A DNA stretch of 64,000 nt from the NCBI GenBank assembly GCA_030549335.1, contig CM060188.1, positions 9,424,001 to 9,488,000 on the forward strand. The letters are read 5' to 3'. A program made the translations under genes and the position numbers. This DNA comes from Pontederia crassipes. Taxonomy: Eukaryota; Streptophyta; Magnoliopsida; Commelinales; Pontederiaceae. The notes below the pieces were generated by a model. That model was not told the origin of the DNA. It worked only from the letters and a program-made list of their open reading frames with translations, and did no database searches. Shown here one piece after another: positions 22,970-34,199 of this stretch. Positions within the stretch are counted from its first letter, which is position 1; each line of letters begins with the position of its first letter.

Positions 22970-23852
22970 CACTACAACAATTTTGACAATTTTCAATAGT
23001 CAAATCCATCGGAAAATCCAGTTTTCGACGGATTTAAAGACGGAAAGAGGGTCATCGGAAAAGTGCTCATTGCTAAGAAGTTTTTGATGATTGACGAAAT
23101 CCGTTTGAGGTTTCGAAGGACGTTTCGACGTGCTGCTGTGTACCAACGGCAATGACTCGTTCAGGACTTTTGAGGGGACATACCCAATGGAACTTCCGAC
23201 ATGAAGCCCAATGTTGAAACATCCGGCAGGAGTTTCCTATCGGAACCTCCAGCGGGACGGACTCGTCGGACGTTCTAACGGGGAGCACTCCCCTTACAGG
23301 TTTCGACGGGGCAACCTGTCGCAAACTTATTTTAAAATACAAACAAAAATTGGGCATGCATCCGGATCAACCGTCACGTGGCCCGATCTTACGGCACAAG
23401 TCAGATCGAGAGAGAAGGGGAGTGGGAGAGATAAAGGCCGTCGTAGGTGGCCAGATCCGACTGCCTGAGGACGTCCGGATCTGGTTGTTGCGATCGATCC
23501 AACCTGCGGGCGGTCGATCGGCTACATGCGGACGATTAGGTTGGCCTACGATTGATCCGATTGTGGGCAGTAAGATTCAGCTGCCTACGGCTGAGCCGGC
23601 TACCTGCGGGCAATCCGACTGCCAGCGGATGGGCAAGTTCGGTTGCCTGTGGTCGAGCCGACCTGCATGTGGCCAGATCCGGCATGCGGGTTGTCGATCT
23701 AGCTGCGGACTGCAGGATTCCGCTGTCTATGATCGGAGCAGACCTGCGGGCGACCTATTCAACTGCGGACTGCCGGATCTGACAGCCTGCGGTCAAGCCG
23801 GCATGCATCTACGAGAGGAAGGTTGGAGTAAGAGAGTGAGGGAGACGGAGAG
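22970..23852 (+). mobile_element. CACTA left-end fragment (first of two tandem copies)
   Basis: It begins CACTACAACAATTTTGAC at 22970, a CACTA-type terminus, followed by repeated TTTCGACG / CCATCGGAA subterminal motifs. No inverted right end follows before a second CACTA start at 23853. The interior from about 23395 is GC-rich with repeated CCTGCGG / GATCCGGC words and encodes nothing recognisable. The sequence around 23300-23360 (GTCGCAAAC, TTTTAAAATA, GCATGC) matches that at 24285-24325 in the next copy. Confidence 0.55.
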
Positions 23853-24450
23853 CACTACAAGATTTTTTGCGATTTCCAAGTTCCAATGACAAAATTCGTA
23901 AAAAATCTTGAGAAAATCCATCGAAAAATAGCCTTTTCGATGGGAAGACGACCGTCGAAAAATAGCTCGTCGATAAGAAATCTTCGATGGATAACAAAAT
24001 CTGAACCTTCGGTAAAAATATCACGTTGAAACTTTCGATGGGGGCTTACCCGTCTGAACTCTGGCGGAAATATCCTGTCGAAACTCTCGAGGGTTCTCAT
24101 CCGTCGAAATTTTCGACGGAAGCTTACCGTCAAAAAATTTTCAAGGGTACTCACCTGACGAAGCTTTCGACGAAAGCCACCATCGAAACATCTGATGGGG
24201 TTATCCCTTGTCGTAACTTCCATATACACCCGCCACACGTTTTGACGGAGGTCTCCACCGTCGGAGGTTTCGACAAGAGGAACTCGTCGCAAATGTATTT
24301 TAAAATATAAAAAATTGAACATGCGGCTGGATCTTACAATACAGGTCAATCGGGAGGGAGAAAGGGGGAGCGGCTAGATCCGGGCGATTCGGCTGTCGCC
24401 AACGGCTAGATCTGGGCGATCCAGCCACTTGCGTCGGATCCGGTAGCCAT
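23853..24450 (+). mobile_element. CACTA left-end fragment (second copy)
   Basis: It begins CACTACAAGATTTTTTGCG at 23853 and carries TTTCGACGG / CCGTCGAAA subterminal repeats through about 24280, then the shared CGTCGCAAAT-TTTTAAAATA block and a GC-rich segment with repeated GGATCC / GGCTAGATC words. No matching right terminus was found, so the right border is arbitrary. The head-to-tail arrangement with the previous copy suggests nesting or duplication. Confidence 0.5.
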
Positions 24451-24454
24451 GCGT

Positions 24455-25005
24455 GGGGCTGATAAATTGAGGTTTGACCGTGCGTGGAGCCGTGTCGGGT
24501 CGGCGAAAGGCACTTTGACTAACCCGACACGATTTTGGCCCCACCCAATCAAGTTGGTCGGGCTGGGTTGTTCTAGATCAGGCTACTCGTTTGTTTTTCT
24601 TTTTTTGGCGATATGTATTAAATTAGGAAAATAAAAAATGTAACAATAAAAAATGGGTGAGCTTTTTTTATCCTTAGACTAATAAAAAAACAAAAAATAA
24701 TTTTAAAATATTATAATAAATGATATTATGATTATTATATGCATAAAAATATTTATATATAACATATAGTTATAAATTTTATGATATATGATTAAATATA
24801 TGTATTATTTGATTATAAAATTACTAATATATAATTAAATATTGAACTATATAATAAAAATAAAAAATCATGAGCTCATGCTGGCTCATAAGAACATCAT
24901 GTTGAGCCCTCTTAGTTGGACTGTGCCGGCTGGCCCGACCGAAATTTGCGCTGAGGGATTTCCAATCTATGAGCCCAATTAGCTTTGAGTCTAAATTGAA
25001 GAACA
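24455..25005. repeat. Repeat with GGTCGGGC ends and AT-rich centre
   Basis: Left part: GTGTCGGGTCGGCGAAAGG and CAAGTTGGTCGGGCTGGG. Right part (about 24880-24960): GTGCCGGCTGGCCCGACC. Between them lies 250 bp of AT-rich sequence. The plan is the same as in the MITEs at 18059-18624 and 56871-57468, but no clean ends or target duplication could be defined. Confidence 0.35.
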
Positions 25006-25009
25006 ATGA

Positions 25010-25610
25010 TGCCCTATTTATGTGTCGCCCGCCGTTTGCCGCCTGCCGACTGCCGACTGCCCCGTGTTTCCCAGCCGTCCGCCGCGCTGCCACCTGCTGC
25101 CGTGTTTCCCAGCCGTCTGCCGGCCGCTCCGCCGTTAATCGCCGGTAGTCCCCTACTCCTCCCTCCCTCCCTCAATCTCTCTCGCCGTGAATCACCAGTA
25201 CTCCCCTATTTCTCCCTCCCTCAATCTCTTCTTTGTTCTATCTTGCTGTCGCGATTCGTTTTCTCGCTATCGCCGTTCTTTTCTGTCTGTTCTGTCACCG
25301 ACCTCCCTGCTGGCGACAGGTTCTCGCCCAGCCGTGAATCGCCGGTAGTCCCCTACTCCTCCCTCCCCTCAATCTCTCTGTACTCCCCTATTCCTCCCTC
25401 CCTCAATCTCTTCTATCGCCGTTCTTTTCTATCTGTTCTGCCACCGAGCCCCCTGCTGGCGACCTCAGCGCGCTGGTTCCTTTTCCATGCTCACGTTGTC
25501 TCCCTGCTCCTGGCCTCAGCGCACTGGGAGCGAGCAGGAAGGCGTCGAGGTCTCCCTGCTCGCGCTGTGCAGCAGGGAGACCGGCACCTAAGTCTGTGCA
25601 TGTTTACCCC
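25010..25610. repeat. Pyrimidine-rich imperfect tandem repeats
   Basis: Two units at about 25127-25325 and 25335-25475 share the order CGCCGGTAGTCCCCTACTCC, then TCCCTCCCTCAATCTCT, then TATCGCCGTTCTTTTCT, then CTGCTGGCGAC. The leading part (25025-25130) repeats CCGCC / CCGACTGCC words. The apparent 203-codon ORF is a by-product of the composition. The position directly upstream of the BED zinc-finger exon suggests this is 5' leader or subterminal sequence of the same transposon. Confidence 0.45.
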
Positions 25611-25713
25611 TGTTTAAAAGTTTAAGTTAGGAATTAGGATTATATAAGTGCATGTTTAATTAGGTTTTGATTGTTGTATGCTTGTATAGAATCAAAGATT
25701 TAGATAAAGGAAA

Positions 25714-25930
25714 ATGGCATCTGCTTCGGGTTCAGGAGTGGGAAACACAAATGCGCCTGAAGGTGGAAGTGCAGCTACAAGAGTACTTAGAAAAAATGCT
25801 CCAGGGGATAAGAGCGATCCAGGATGGAAGGATGGTTTCATAATAGATGGGGATAACAGGAAACTTAAATGCAAATATTGCTGCAAAGTAATTTCAGGAG
25901 GGGTTTATGGCTTGAAGCGCCATCTTGCGT
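25714..25930 (+). pseudogene. BED zinc-finger exon of a hAT-type transposase (fragment)
   Basis: The ORF starts MASASGSGVGN and carries DPGWKDG, then CKYCCKVISGGVYGLKRHL, a BED finger (C-x2-C plus the His of the RLKRHL turn) as at the N-terminus of plant hAT transposases and their domesticated relatives. After HLA the reading continues into AT-rich sequence with no hAT catalytic or dimerisation region, and a possible donor (CTTGC|GTATAA) lies there. It is in the same orientation as FCF2 and 410 bp upstream of its start. Joining it to the FCF2 exon at the CAG before that ATG would put FCF2 out of frame, so it is read as a stranded transposon fragment. Confidence 0.6.
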
Positions 25931-26341
25931 ATAATATTATATTCAGTTTCGTGCTAATTAATATACTAAAAAATAATCTGGTAGAAGCAGCCGTGTCATG
26001 TTATGAGTTCACGATTTACGTTTTTTATGTGTGTTTGACAACATTGGTCATTACCTCCTTTGCAATGGTGCTTTAATTATTATTTGTTTGTGCATGATAT
26101 CTAATAGTAAGGAAAGAAAGAGAAATTTGGTTGCTGAAAAGCTTCTTTGCTCTAAAAAATTGTGTCTTTGATTTATTCAGTGAATTTTACTAGATAATTC
26201 TACTCTTTTGTTTTTCGTTTTGCTTTTGAACTCTCTGTAAATACTACAATCATTTTGATGGCTATCATAATTGTATTTGATAACTCAATTTTAGGTTCGT
26301 TGTCATATGGAATAGTTTATTTTATTCATCATGTTTTTCAG

Positions 26342-28109
26342 ATGTCAGATAACAAGGCAATGGCTGGTCTTCAATGGGCCCCAAAGGTGCCTCCACTTTT
26401 GAATGGAACAAAATGTAAACCACAGGAATCCAATAATCAAATCAAAGCTTCTGTGTGGAATCCTGGGCATGAACTTATTGATGGTTTGTATGTTCCTCCT
26501 ACTGATCCTCGGAAGTTGAACAAGTTGCTGAAGAAGAATGTGAAAGATACTGCTGGTAGTAGATGGTGAGTAGAAAAATGACATGGGTGATTTACCATTT
26601 TCTTGAATCACTTATTCACTTAGCATGCTATAGGTTTGACATGCCTGCACCTACCATAACCCCTGAACTTAAGAAGGATCTGGAGGTTCTCAAGGTATAA
26701 TTTTATCTAGCCTTTTAGTCTTTCCTTCGTTATTTTCAAGGTTATCACATTCTTGTTGAGCCATTTGGCTTTTGCTTAATCCCTGTTGTTAAAATATTTT
26801 TTCCTCCTAGATTGGATGCTTACCTTATGTATCTTGCATTTAATACAATTGAAAAAGGTGCATTGTAATAAGAGGCAAACATAGAAGAGTATATTCCTTA
26901 TAAAATGAGCATTAACAGTTTTAAGGGCTAGATGACAGTTAACTATAACATATTTGTATGAGGATTTTTTTGGCCAAAGCCTCAATGGACAAAGCTGGTC
27001 AAGGCATTGGTCTTCTATTCAATGTCTACAACCAAAGTATTTGTTTGTTTTCCATGCCATGTGTTATTGCTCATGTTTTTGTTTTTTTGTATTTTCGTGA
27101 ATCTCTTATGGCATATGTTACTAATGCACATATAGGAATTAAGGTAGCTTTATCAAATATATTTCATCAGTAACATGGATGTAGAACTATAGACTACAAG
27201 GTTCTGTTCTCTTATTCAATGATTACGACATCTGTGTGCCATTGTGAATTCATCATACTGTTTTGCGTTATTACTTTGAATTAATTTTCTCTTATTTTGT
27301 TGTCTTATTTTTCTCTTTATTGATTAGGAGGCATTCTATGTTGCTATTTTCTTCACTTTTTTTCTTGATCATTAATGTTTTGTATTGTGTTGACAGCTTA
27401 GGAATTTCATTGATCCCAAACAACATTTTAAAAGAGGAGACAAGTCCAAGTCCCTTCCAAAGTATTTTCAGGTTAGTTGTTTGCTTTTCTTCCATATTGA
27501 TATTATCTTGTTTGGTTACGTGAGTATATATTTGATCAATAATTCAGGTTGGCACTATAATTGAGCCTGCATCCGAGTTCTTCTCAGCCAGGTTGAAGAA
27601 AAAAGAACGAAAGACAACCATAGCTGAAGAACTGCTTTCTAGCCCTACCTTCAATGATTATAGGTAAGATAATCATGGAGTGATTTAAGGCATCCTCGTA
27701 GTTCTTGCTTTTCTTTTAAGCTTATAGCACATCTATAATGAAAGCAAGTTTTTAGCATATCCAACTCACTTTGATAGCAAAATCATATTTCAAAATGCTT
27801 TTTTCAGTCCACTATTCGATGTGACTCCAGAGTCTCTTGGTATTCCATGGATGAATCCCAAGCACTTAAGGATCTTGTATTTTTCAGTGGCAAATACCTT
27901 TTAACTTCTTTCGTGGCACTACATTCTTGGTGAAGTTTGGCTGGCGCCATCCCTTGTCTTTATACTCCTTCCGTTACTACAATATTTTCATATCTTACAG
28001 GAAACGCAAGGTCCAGGAAATCCAGGAGACTCGTCGTCCTGGTGGGGTAGAGAAGTGGAAAAATAAGGGTCATCAATCATGGAAACGGGCAAAGCAAAGA
28101 AGAAAATGA
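26342..28109 (+). CDS. FCF2: FCF2 pre-rRNA processing factor (194 aa, five exons)
   Basis: Nucleolar protein of the Fcf2 family, needed for early cleavages of the 35S pre-rRNA that release 18S rRNA. Exons are 26342-26565, 26634-26694, 27397-27471, 27548-27663 and 28001-28109; all introns are GT-AG and total 585 nt. The product contains the Fcf2 core: DGLYVPPTDPRKLNKLLKK, then RWFDMPAPTITPELKKDLEV, IDPKQHFKRG, KYFQVGTIIEPASEFFSARL, KKKERKTTIAEELLSSP and the basic RKRKVQEIQE tail ending in WKRAKQRRK, all in the order of plant FCF2. Length is as usual. The ATG sits right after TTTTTCAG, so an upstream non-coding exon with a splice acceptor at the start codon is likely. Confidence 0.92.
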
Positions 28110-28174
28110 GCTTGCAAGCTAACTGTGAGTTGGTTGGTGCTTTATCTGCTTCTCTCCAAAGAAAAAAAAACTTT

Positions 28175-29456
28175 TATCTGCCGGCAGGTCAGATGCAAAG
28201 TTGATAGAAATGTAACCCCACAATTCAGAGTGTAAGCAATGATAAATTGGTGATCAACAGGTTTTGGTTGGAAGTTCATCAGTAATTTTTTTTGAAGGAA
28301 GTTCATCAGTAATTAAATGGACAATTTACGTGCCTCTTAATTTCTTCGCCAAGAGTTTGCATAATACTTTATGCACCTTTATTCCCTATTTACTTTGAAC
28401 TTGTGGATCTTGCATTGTGTTTGGAACCATATGAAAACTGCACATTGTGAAGCTTGACATGATTAGGTATCTTCCATTTCCGATTTTATTGTTTCGGTCT
28501 AGGTGCCTGACACTACTTTTAACTCGGGGCTTTTAGCTGCACTTCGCTATTTCTTTTTCACAGAAAATTGTGAAAGAGCAAGTCACAATTGCTTGCACCA
28601 AAGTATTTGTTGAATATAACCAATACAGAATGTATAGCCGTATGAGAATAGTTAATCATGGTGTTTGATCACATATGAATCAATAGATCTTGATTGTGGT
28701 ATCAACCTTTTCAACTAAGTTGCTGACAGATCAAGAAACAAATGTCTGTAGCAACTCTGCTTATTTTGTCAAAAGTATGTTCTGGGTAAAATAAAACTTC
28801 GTCGTTGGTCAAAATGTTTTCGTGATTTTTTTTTCCGTTTCTAAGTTGCGAAAGAATTGTTCCCAACAGCCGTCCCACGCGTTTGCAGTAATTCTGCATG
28901 CATTTTGGCGTTGAATGCTTTTCTGTTCCCTTACTAACAATTTACCCAGCATTTGTGGTTCACAGCATTCAATTTTGCAGTATCATACATATATTTAGTA
29001 TGGCGATGTAAAATCTGAAAAGAAGAAAACGTTCCCGTTTCCGGCATTAGAGTTGAAAAAATAAATTGATTGTTAGTATTCAATTTTGCAATATTCTATA
29101 CATAGGCAATTAGGATTGGCGAAGCAAAATATGAAAAATAAGAAAAAGAAAAGGTGTACCGTTTCCGACATTAGAGTTGAAAAGAAGAAAATGATGGTTA
29201 ATATTTTAAAAAATCATTGGAGCTCAATCGAGACATATAAAAAGTAATATTATATATGAATGAAATATCACAATTAATATATAATATATGAAATGTAAAT
29301 ACGAATGTATGTTTTTTCTGTTACAATAATGAGTTTCTTTTGTTCGATAGGAAGATAATGTGCGAAGACGGTGACGGTTACAAAAAATAACTGTGGCTGC
29401 TGGAATTCGAGCCCAGGTCTCTACGGCCACAACGTAGAATTCTCACCACTAAACTA
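28175..29456. repeat. Segmental duplication, copy A (with an extra insertion)
   Basis: Shares an ordered series of blocks with 35464-36296: GGCAGGTCAGATGCAAAG..., TTCTTCGCCAAGAGTTTGCA, GAACTTGTGGATCTTGCATT, AGCAAGTCACAATTGCTTGC, CGGTGTTTGATCACA (one mismatch), AAAATGTTTTCGTGATTTTT and finally the tRNA-His region. Copy A is longer by a few hundred bp of AT-rich sequence between about 28880 and 29330. Single-base differences and small indels show the duplication is not recent. Confidence 0.75.
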
Positions 29457-29463
29457 ATGTACT
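29392..29463 (-). pseudogene. tRNA-His(GTG) pseudogene
   Basis: Matches the intact tRNA-His at 36231-36302 across the D arm, anticodon arm with loop TTGTGGC, variable region and T arm, but the first nine nucleotides (acceptor strand GTGGCTGTA) are replaced by unrelated sequence (TAGTACATTA on the minus strand). The acceptor stem cannot pair. One T-arm base also differs (CGAATTCC instead of CGAATCCC). The homology ends exactly where the acceptor strand should begin, so this copy was cut at the duplication breakpoint. Confidence 0.8.
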
Positions 29464-29659
29464 ATTACTTAATATAATCGGTAAGTATATTTATAACTAA
29501 ATATATATATAATATAATATAAAAAGTAGATTAATGTTTTAATATTAATATCTTCTATGGATTTATTTTTTCGAAATTATCAAAGATTTATGTCCATTGG
29601 TAATTTTGAAAGTGTTTCGTCGCTAATTGTATTGTAATACTATATTTAATTAAAGCATT

Positions 29660-32600
29660 AACTTTGAGTTGCGTTTGGAAACAGAATACTAATTCCTCCT
29701 AAGTTTGACTTGATAAATAATTGACTTGATAAATTAATTGGAAATGTGTTAGATGAAGCGAAATGTAATGGTAAAAGGCAGAGAGTCGACGTGATAAAAA
29801 AAAGTAGATATGATCAATTAATTTTTGTGAATTTTGAATTAAAAAGGATTATTACAAATTTAAAGTATAATTTATTAGTAATAAAAATAAGTTTTAAAAT
29901 TAAATTTTTTTATGAAAAAGATTTGTTTTAAAAAATATTATTTAAATATAAAAATCATTTTATAAATTAATTATATTTAATGAAATATTATTTTTTAATG
30001 AAATAATAAGTAATAAATAACATTATATTAATTCTTTATTATAAATATTATATATAATAAATAAATTATTTTATACAAGAAAAGAGAACAAGGAAAATGA
30101 AAAAATTCAAAAGAAAAAAGTTGTCAAATCAGAAAAAAAAAGTTGGAACCAAAGGAGGTGGAACCAGGGTCATATAATCCTAGTTCCACCATATTAATGG
30201 TGGTCTGGTTCTACATCAGGAATCAGACCACCATATAGGGGTCATTTGACAACGAGAACTCGAGTTTCATCAAATTCTCGGTGAATAGATGAAATAACAT
30301 ATTAGTTCGAGGTGTGTTTGGATGAAGTGAAATTTGATAATGAGGATAAGTAGTTGATGTGATAGGAAAAAATAAATATGATGGATTAATTTTAGCAGGC
30401 GATTGAATTAAAAATATGTATTATAAATATATATTATAAAATTATTAAAATTAAAATACATAATATATATTAAAAAATTATGTCAAAAAATTTAGTTAAA
30501 AATATATTATTTAAATATAAAAATCAATTTTTTTAATAATTTAAATTTAATGAAATATTAAATTTTTTTTAAAGAAATAATAAGTAATAAATCAATTATA
30601 TTAATCATTTATAATAAATATTTTATATATAATAAATAAATTATTTATATAGAAAAGAAAAGGAAAGATAAAATGATAAAAGAAAATAGAAAAGCAAAAA
30701 TAATAAAAAATGTCAAATAAAAAATGAAAAGAAAAAAAGGGCAACAACCGGGTTCCACCAATGGAACTAGAATCACATGACCCTGATTCCTGTGACCAAA
30801 GTTTTAATGCCATATAAAACTATATTTTGATGATACGAACATCGAAAGATTAAAGTTAAATTTAGAAAAAATTTAAATAAAAAGGGATAATTTTATGCAT
30901 TAAACTTTGATTAAATAATTGATTATGGTCTTATTAGATTGTGAGTAAATGATGAATATCAAACTGTAGAGAATCATATTAGCTATTCATAAAATCCAAG
31001 ATTATCTCATTTGAAGGACTGCGCAAAAAGGTATGATCAAAATAATGCAAGACAGTCAGCCTGTCGGTCGAAGTTATGAAGGCCAGTCGAGACAGTCCGA
31101 TCGACCGGTCATGCATGAGCTGCCCTGATTTACGTCGAGACTATACCGGTCAATAAAATAATCGATGCACTGGCCGACCAATCAACTCAACGGACGAAAA
31201 ATAAAATGTCGAGACTATACCGATCGATAGTCCGGTCGACCGACCAACTACTGGAACTGAGTAAATTAGCGCAATGGTCATATAGACCGATCGTCCGATC
31301 CATTAGTGCGGTCAACCAGTCCAATGTTGAAATAAATAGTAATGGCTAGTTTTAAAGGAGAAAATTATGGAATAAATTCTGGACGAATTTTTCACATGTT
31401 GAAGTCTATAAAAGGAGTGTCAAAACCTGAAGTAAAGACATCCATTTAAGCATTGAAGAAAAACTTCAAGTTATCGAAAGAAGACATTCTCCTTAAACTT
31501 ATCATTTTAGCTTTTCTTTTCTTTTTCTCTTCTCTTCTTATGAGCATTCTATTGTAAAAGAGAGACTTTTTTTTCAGAAAGATTATGAGAGCTCTTGTGT
31601 GAAAAATGTTCAAAATTTATATATTTGTGTGAGAAAAAAGATTAGCTTCATAAAAGAAGAGATCCTCTCGAAGTGAAGAAAATGTGGTTGATGTAAAGGG
31701 CATTCTTCCTTTCTCCATTTGGAATTAAGGAAGAATTTAATGAAATCTCCGATGGTCTGAAGGTCGAGAAGTCAGAGCGGGGACGTATGCTAAAGTATGG
31801 TCGAACCTCATCAACAATCACCCGTGTATTTTGTGTTTGCATTCTCTCTCTCCTTCTCATATTATGCTTGTGATATGATTTAATTTGTTTTGATTTAAAG
31901 ATTTGTGAATCAATTTTAAGCTTCTGTGACGATTTTAGTGAAATCAATATTTTCGATTGAACACAAATTCACTCCCTCCTTGGTGCTCTTTGGGATCCTA
32001 CAGTTCCAACACAAAAGCCACTTGACAATGAGAACCAGAGTTTCATTAAGTTCTTGGTGAATAGTTAAATTGACAAATTTGTTCGGGTGAGTTTGGATGT
32101 GCTGGAACAAAGTAGGTGATGTGATATGAAAAAGTAGATGTGATGGATTAATTTTAATTGGTGTTTGAATTAAAAATATGTATAATAAATAGATATTATA
32201 AATTTGTTAACTAATTAAATAATAATTATATATTTAAAAAATTTATGTAAAAAATGTTGTTGAAAAATATATTATTTAAATATAAAAAATAAATATTTTA
32301 TTTTATTTATAATTAATGAAAATTTGAAATTTTTGAATGAAATAATAAGTAATAAATAATATTATATTATTTTTTAATGATTATTTCACATATAATAAAT
32401 AAATTATTATATATAAGATAGGTTAAAAGATGTAAACTAAAAGAAAAAAGTTTGCAAAATAAAAAAAGTCACATCGTCGACGAAAAAAAGATGAACCTAG
32501 AGCTGGTTCCCTCAGAATGGGCGGAACTAGGATTTCGTAACCCTGGTTCCAAGCCACAAGAGGTTGCTTGGGGAATCGGGTGGAACGAGGGGACTAGTTC

Positions 32601-32709
32601 CACTTCCAAAACGACTTTCCACTTCCTGAACCAGGCCCCCTCTTCTTGTTTGGGAACTAGCTAGAACCAGGGGTCTTGTTCCAACTAGTTCCCTTAGCCA
32701 AACAACCCC
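29660..32709. repeat. Three tandem copies of a GTTTGGA-headed repeat, one split by a solo LTR
   Basis: Units begin at about 29671, 30313 and 32090 with GTTTGGA and share, in order, GATGTGATA, GATGGATTAATTTT, GAATTAAAAATATGTAT, AAATAATAAGTAATAAAT and a block with GGTTCCACC / AACTAGAA / GGAACCAGG words. The array ends at TTAGCCAAACAACCCC, whose complement resembles the head, so each unit looks like a MITE with GTTTGG-type ends. Unit 2 is interrupted by the LTR at 30808-32011: its text resumes as CCACTTGACAATGAGAACC, matching CATTTGACAACGAGAACTC of unit 1. No coding capacity. Confidence 0.6.
30808..32011 (+). mobile_element. Solo LTR, Ty1/copia SIRE-like
   Basis: The start region TTTTGATGATACGAACATCG resembles the TTTTGATGATGACAAAC head of SIRE-type copia LTRs, and the right end is GTTCCAACA. 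Inside are a TATA element (TCTATAAAAGG, about 31409), a downstream transcribed-looking AT-rich part, and a run of GGTCGA / CCGGTCGAC palindromic words (31050-31320). No primer-binding site, gag or pol follows on either side, and repeat unit 2 resumes right after it, so this is a solo LTR left by recombination. The left border is approximate; a clean 5-bp target duplication was not confirmed. Confidence 0.55.
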
Positions 32710-32711
32710 AT

Positions 32712-33245
32712 AGGGTTGCAACGCGTAGAGGAAGTCGGTAGTGTCACAGTAGGGGGCGACCCCTCCCCCTTCCCTGTGCACATCGGCACAGGGAAAGGGA
32801 GGGGGAAGGGGTGCTGCCCATCCTCAGTTTTGCGATCGGCGCCGGTCCACACAAGGGAAGATTGGAGAGGTAGCTGACTCGTCTCCTCTACCTCCGACGG
32901 CAGGTGCATCGTCCACACCTCCGCCGGAGGCTCCTCACGGCTTGGGCGGTGGCGGCAACGTCCTGGAGAAGGGAGAAGTAGTAGGACATGTCATTGGCGT
33001 TGGGAACACCATGTTTATCTTTTTTTTTGTTTTTTGTTTTTTCTTTTAAAATTTGAAATATTAGAAGAGATGATAGAAGATGTATTTTTGACATTTCATA
33101 AATAGAAAAAAATTTCAATTTTAACATAAAGTTGACAGAAGTGAACGGAAAGGTCAAATTAAAAAATTACGATAGTTTAGAGATTAAAAAAATAAGTTCA
33201 TAATTTAAAATTAAATATAAAAAAATGTGATAATTTTATAATGTA
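32712..33245. repeat. GC-cored MITE-like repeat (copy 3, right arm kept)
   Basis: The core 32712-32960 has GGGGGCGACCCCTCCCCC and other opposed G/C runs. The AT-rich right arm reads GAACGGAAAGGTCAAATT, then ACGATAGTTTAGAGAT, then GTTCATAATTTAAAATTA, parallel to the right arm at 14060-14190. The left arm is missing, where it abuts the tandem repeat array. Confidence 0.5.
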
Positions 33246-33549
33246 AATAATCCAAAGAAAAAAAAAACAAAACAAAGGTCAAGTTCTCGTTGGGAGGCGA
33301 GAACTTGAGAAATTATCTTGCAGTTTTCCAAAATGAAGAACTAGACGCATGTGACCAGAACATTGTGTTTGGCTAAAGTTCAGAAAGTTATGAAACCAAA
33401 CATAATTTTTTAGTATGTAAAAATAATTTTATTATAACTATTAAGTAGGTATGTCTTTAATTGTATTTATAGTTACGTAATATATACATAGTATTATCAA
33501 TGAAATATTAATACTTTAATATAATATACTACCGATGGTGGGGCATTAC

Positions 33550-34175
33550 TAATGTTTTTAAAATTGAACTGATCGTTGAACCGATCAGCCAATTGGATCA
33601 TGGTTCGATCGGTTCAACCGGGTACTACCGATTTGAACCGGATTATATTAAAATAATATTTTTTATTACTTCAAAAAAATATATTACAAATAAAATTATA
33701 AAAGGTAAAAACTAATGAAATAAAAGTATATTACTCATCACTTTAAACTAATAAAATATTAATAAATTATTTTTGACATTTTAAGACTATATATTATTTA
33801 TAATTAGTTAATTTTATATTTTACTTTAATAATTTCATGAATAATTTCCTTTTTTTAGATTTCCATTATTATTATCTTGCCCTCACTTTATTTTTCAAAT
33901 TTTCTTTTCATATTATTTGATTCCTTGTATAAATTCATCCTATAAAAATTACTAAATTATTATGTTTCTATTTTCATAATTTTAATGTATATTATTCATA
34001 ATAATTAATTTTTTTTCATCTTAATTTTTTTATCCAAATTTATCTTTATTACTCTCTTTACAATTTCCTTTCAAATTCAAATAACTTTCCTTGTTTACAT
34101 TCACACTATCAGATTTTACTTACTAATAATCAGACCGGTTCGTGGTTGAATCGGTAGGACTGAATATTTATTAGC
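33550..34175. repeat. Truncated MITE with GAACCGGTTC-type ends
   Basis: Left part: GTTGAACCGATCAGCC and CGATCGGTTCAACCGGG. Right part (34133-34165): CAGACCGGTTCGTGGTTG. About 470 bp of AT-rich sequence lies between. The layout matches the hAT-like MITEs in this window. The left end (TGTTTTTAAAATTGAAC) looks complete, but the right end runs into unrelated sequence, so no target duplication could be found. Confidence 0.4.
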
Positions 34176-34199
34176 AGAAAACTCTGAACTGAATATTTG

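Noticed and set aside
25006..25617. 203-codon plus-strand ORF rich in Leu, Ser and Pro
   Set aside because: It is explained by imperfect pyrimidine-rich tandem repeats; no homologous domain was recognised.
32527..32918. Minus-strand ORFs of 74-84 codons
   Set aside because: They lie in the GC-rich part of tandem repeat unit 3 and the GC-cored MITE; composition explains them.
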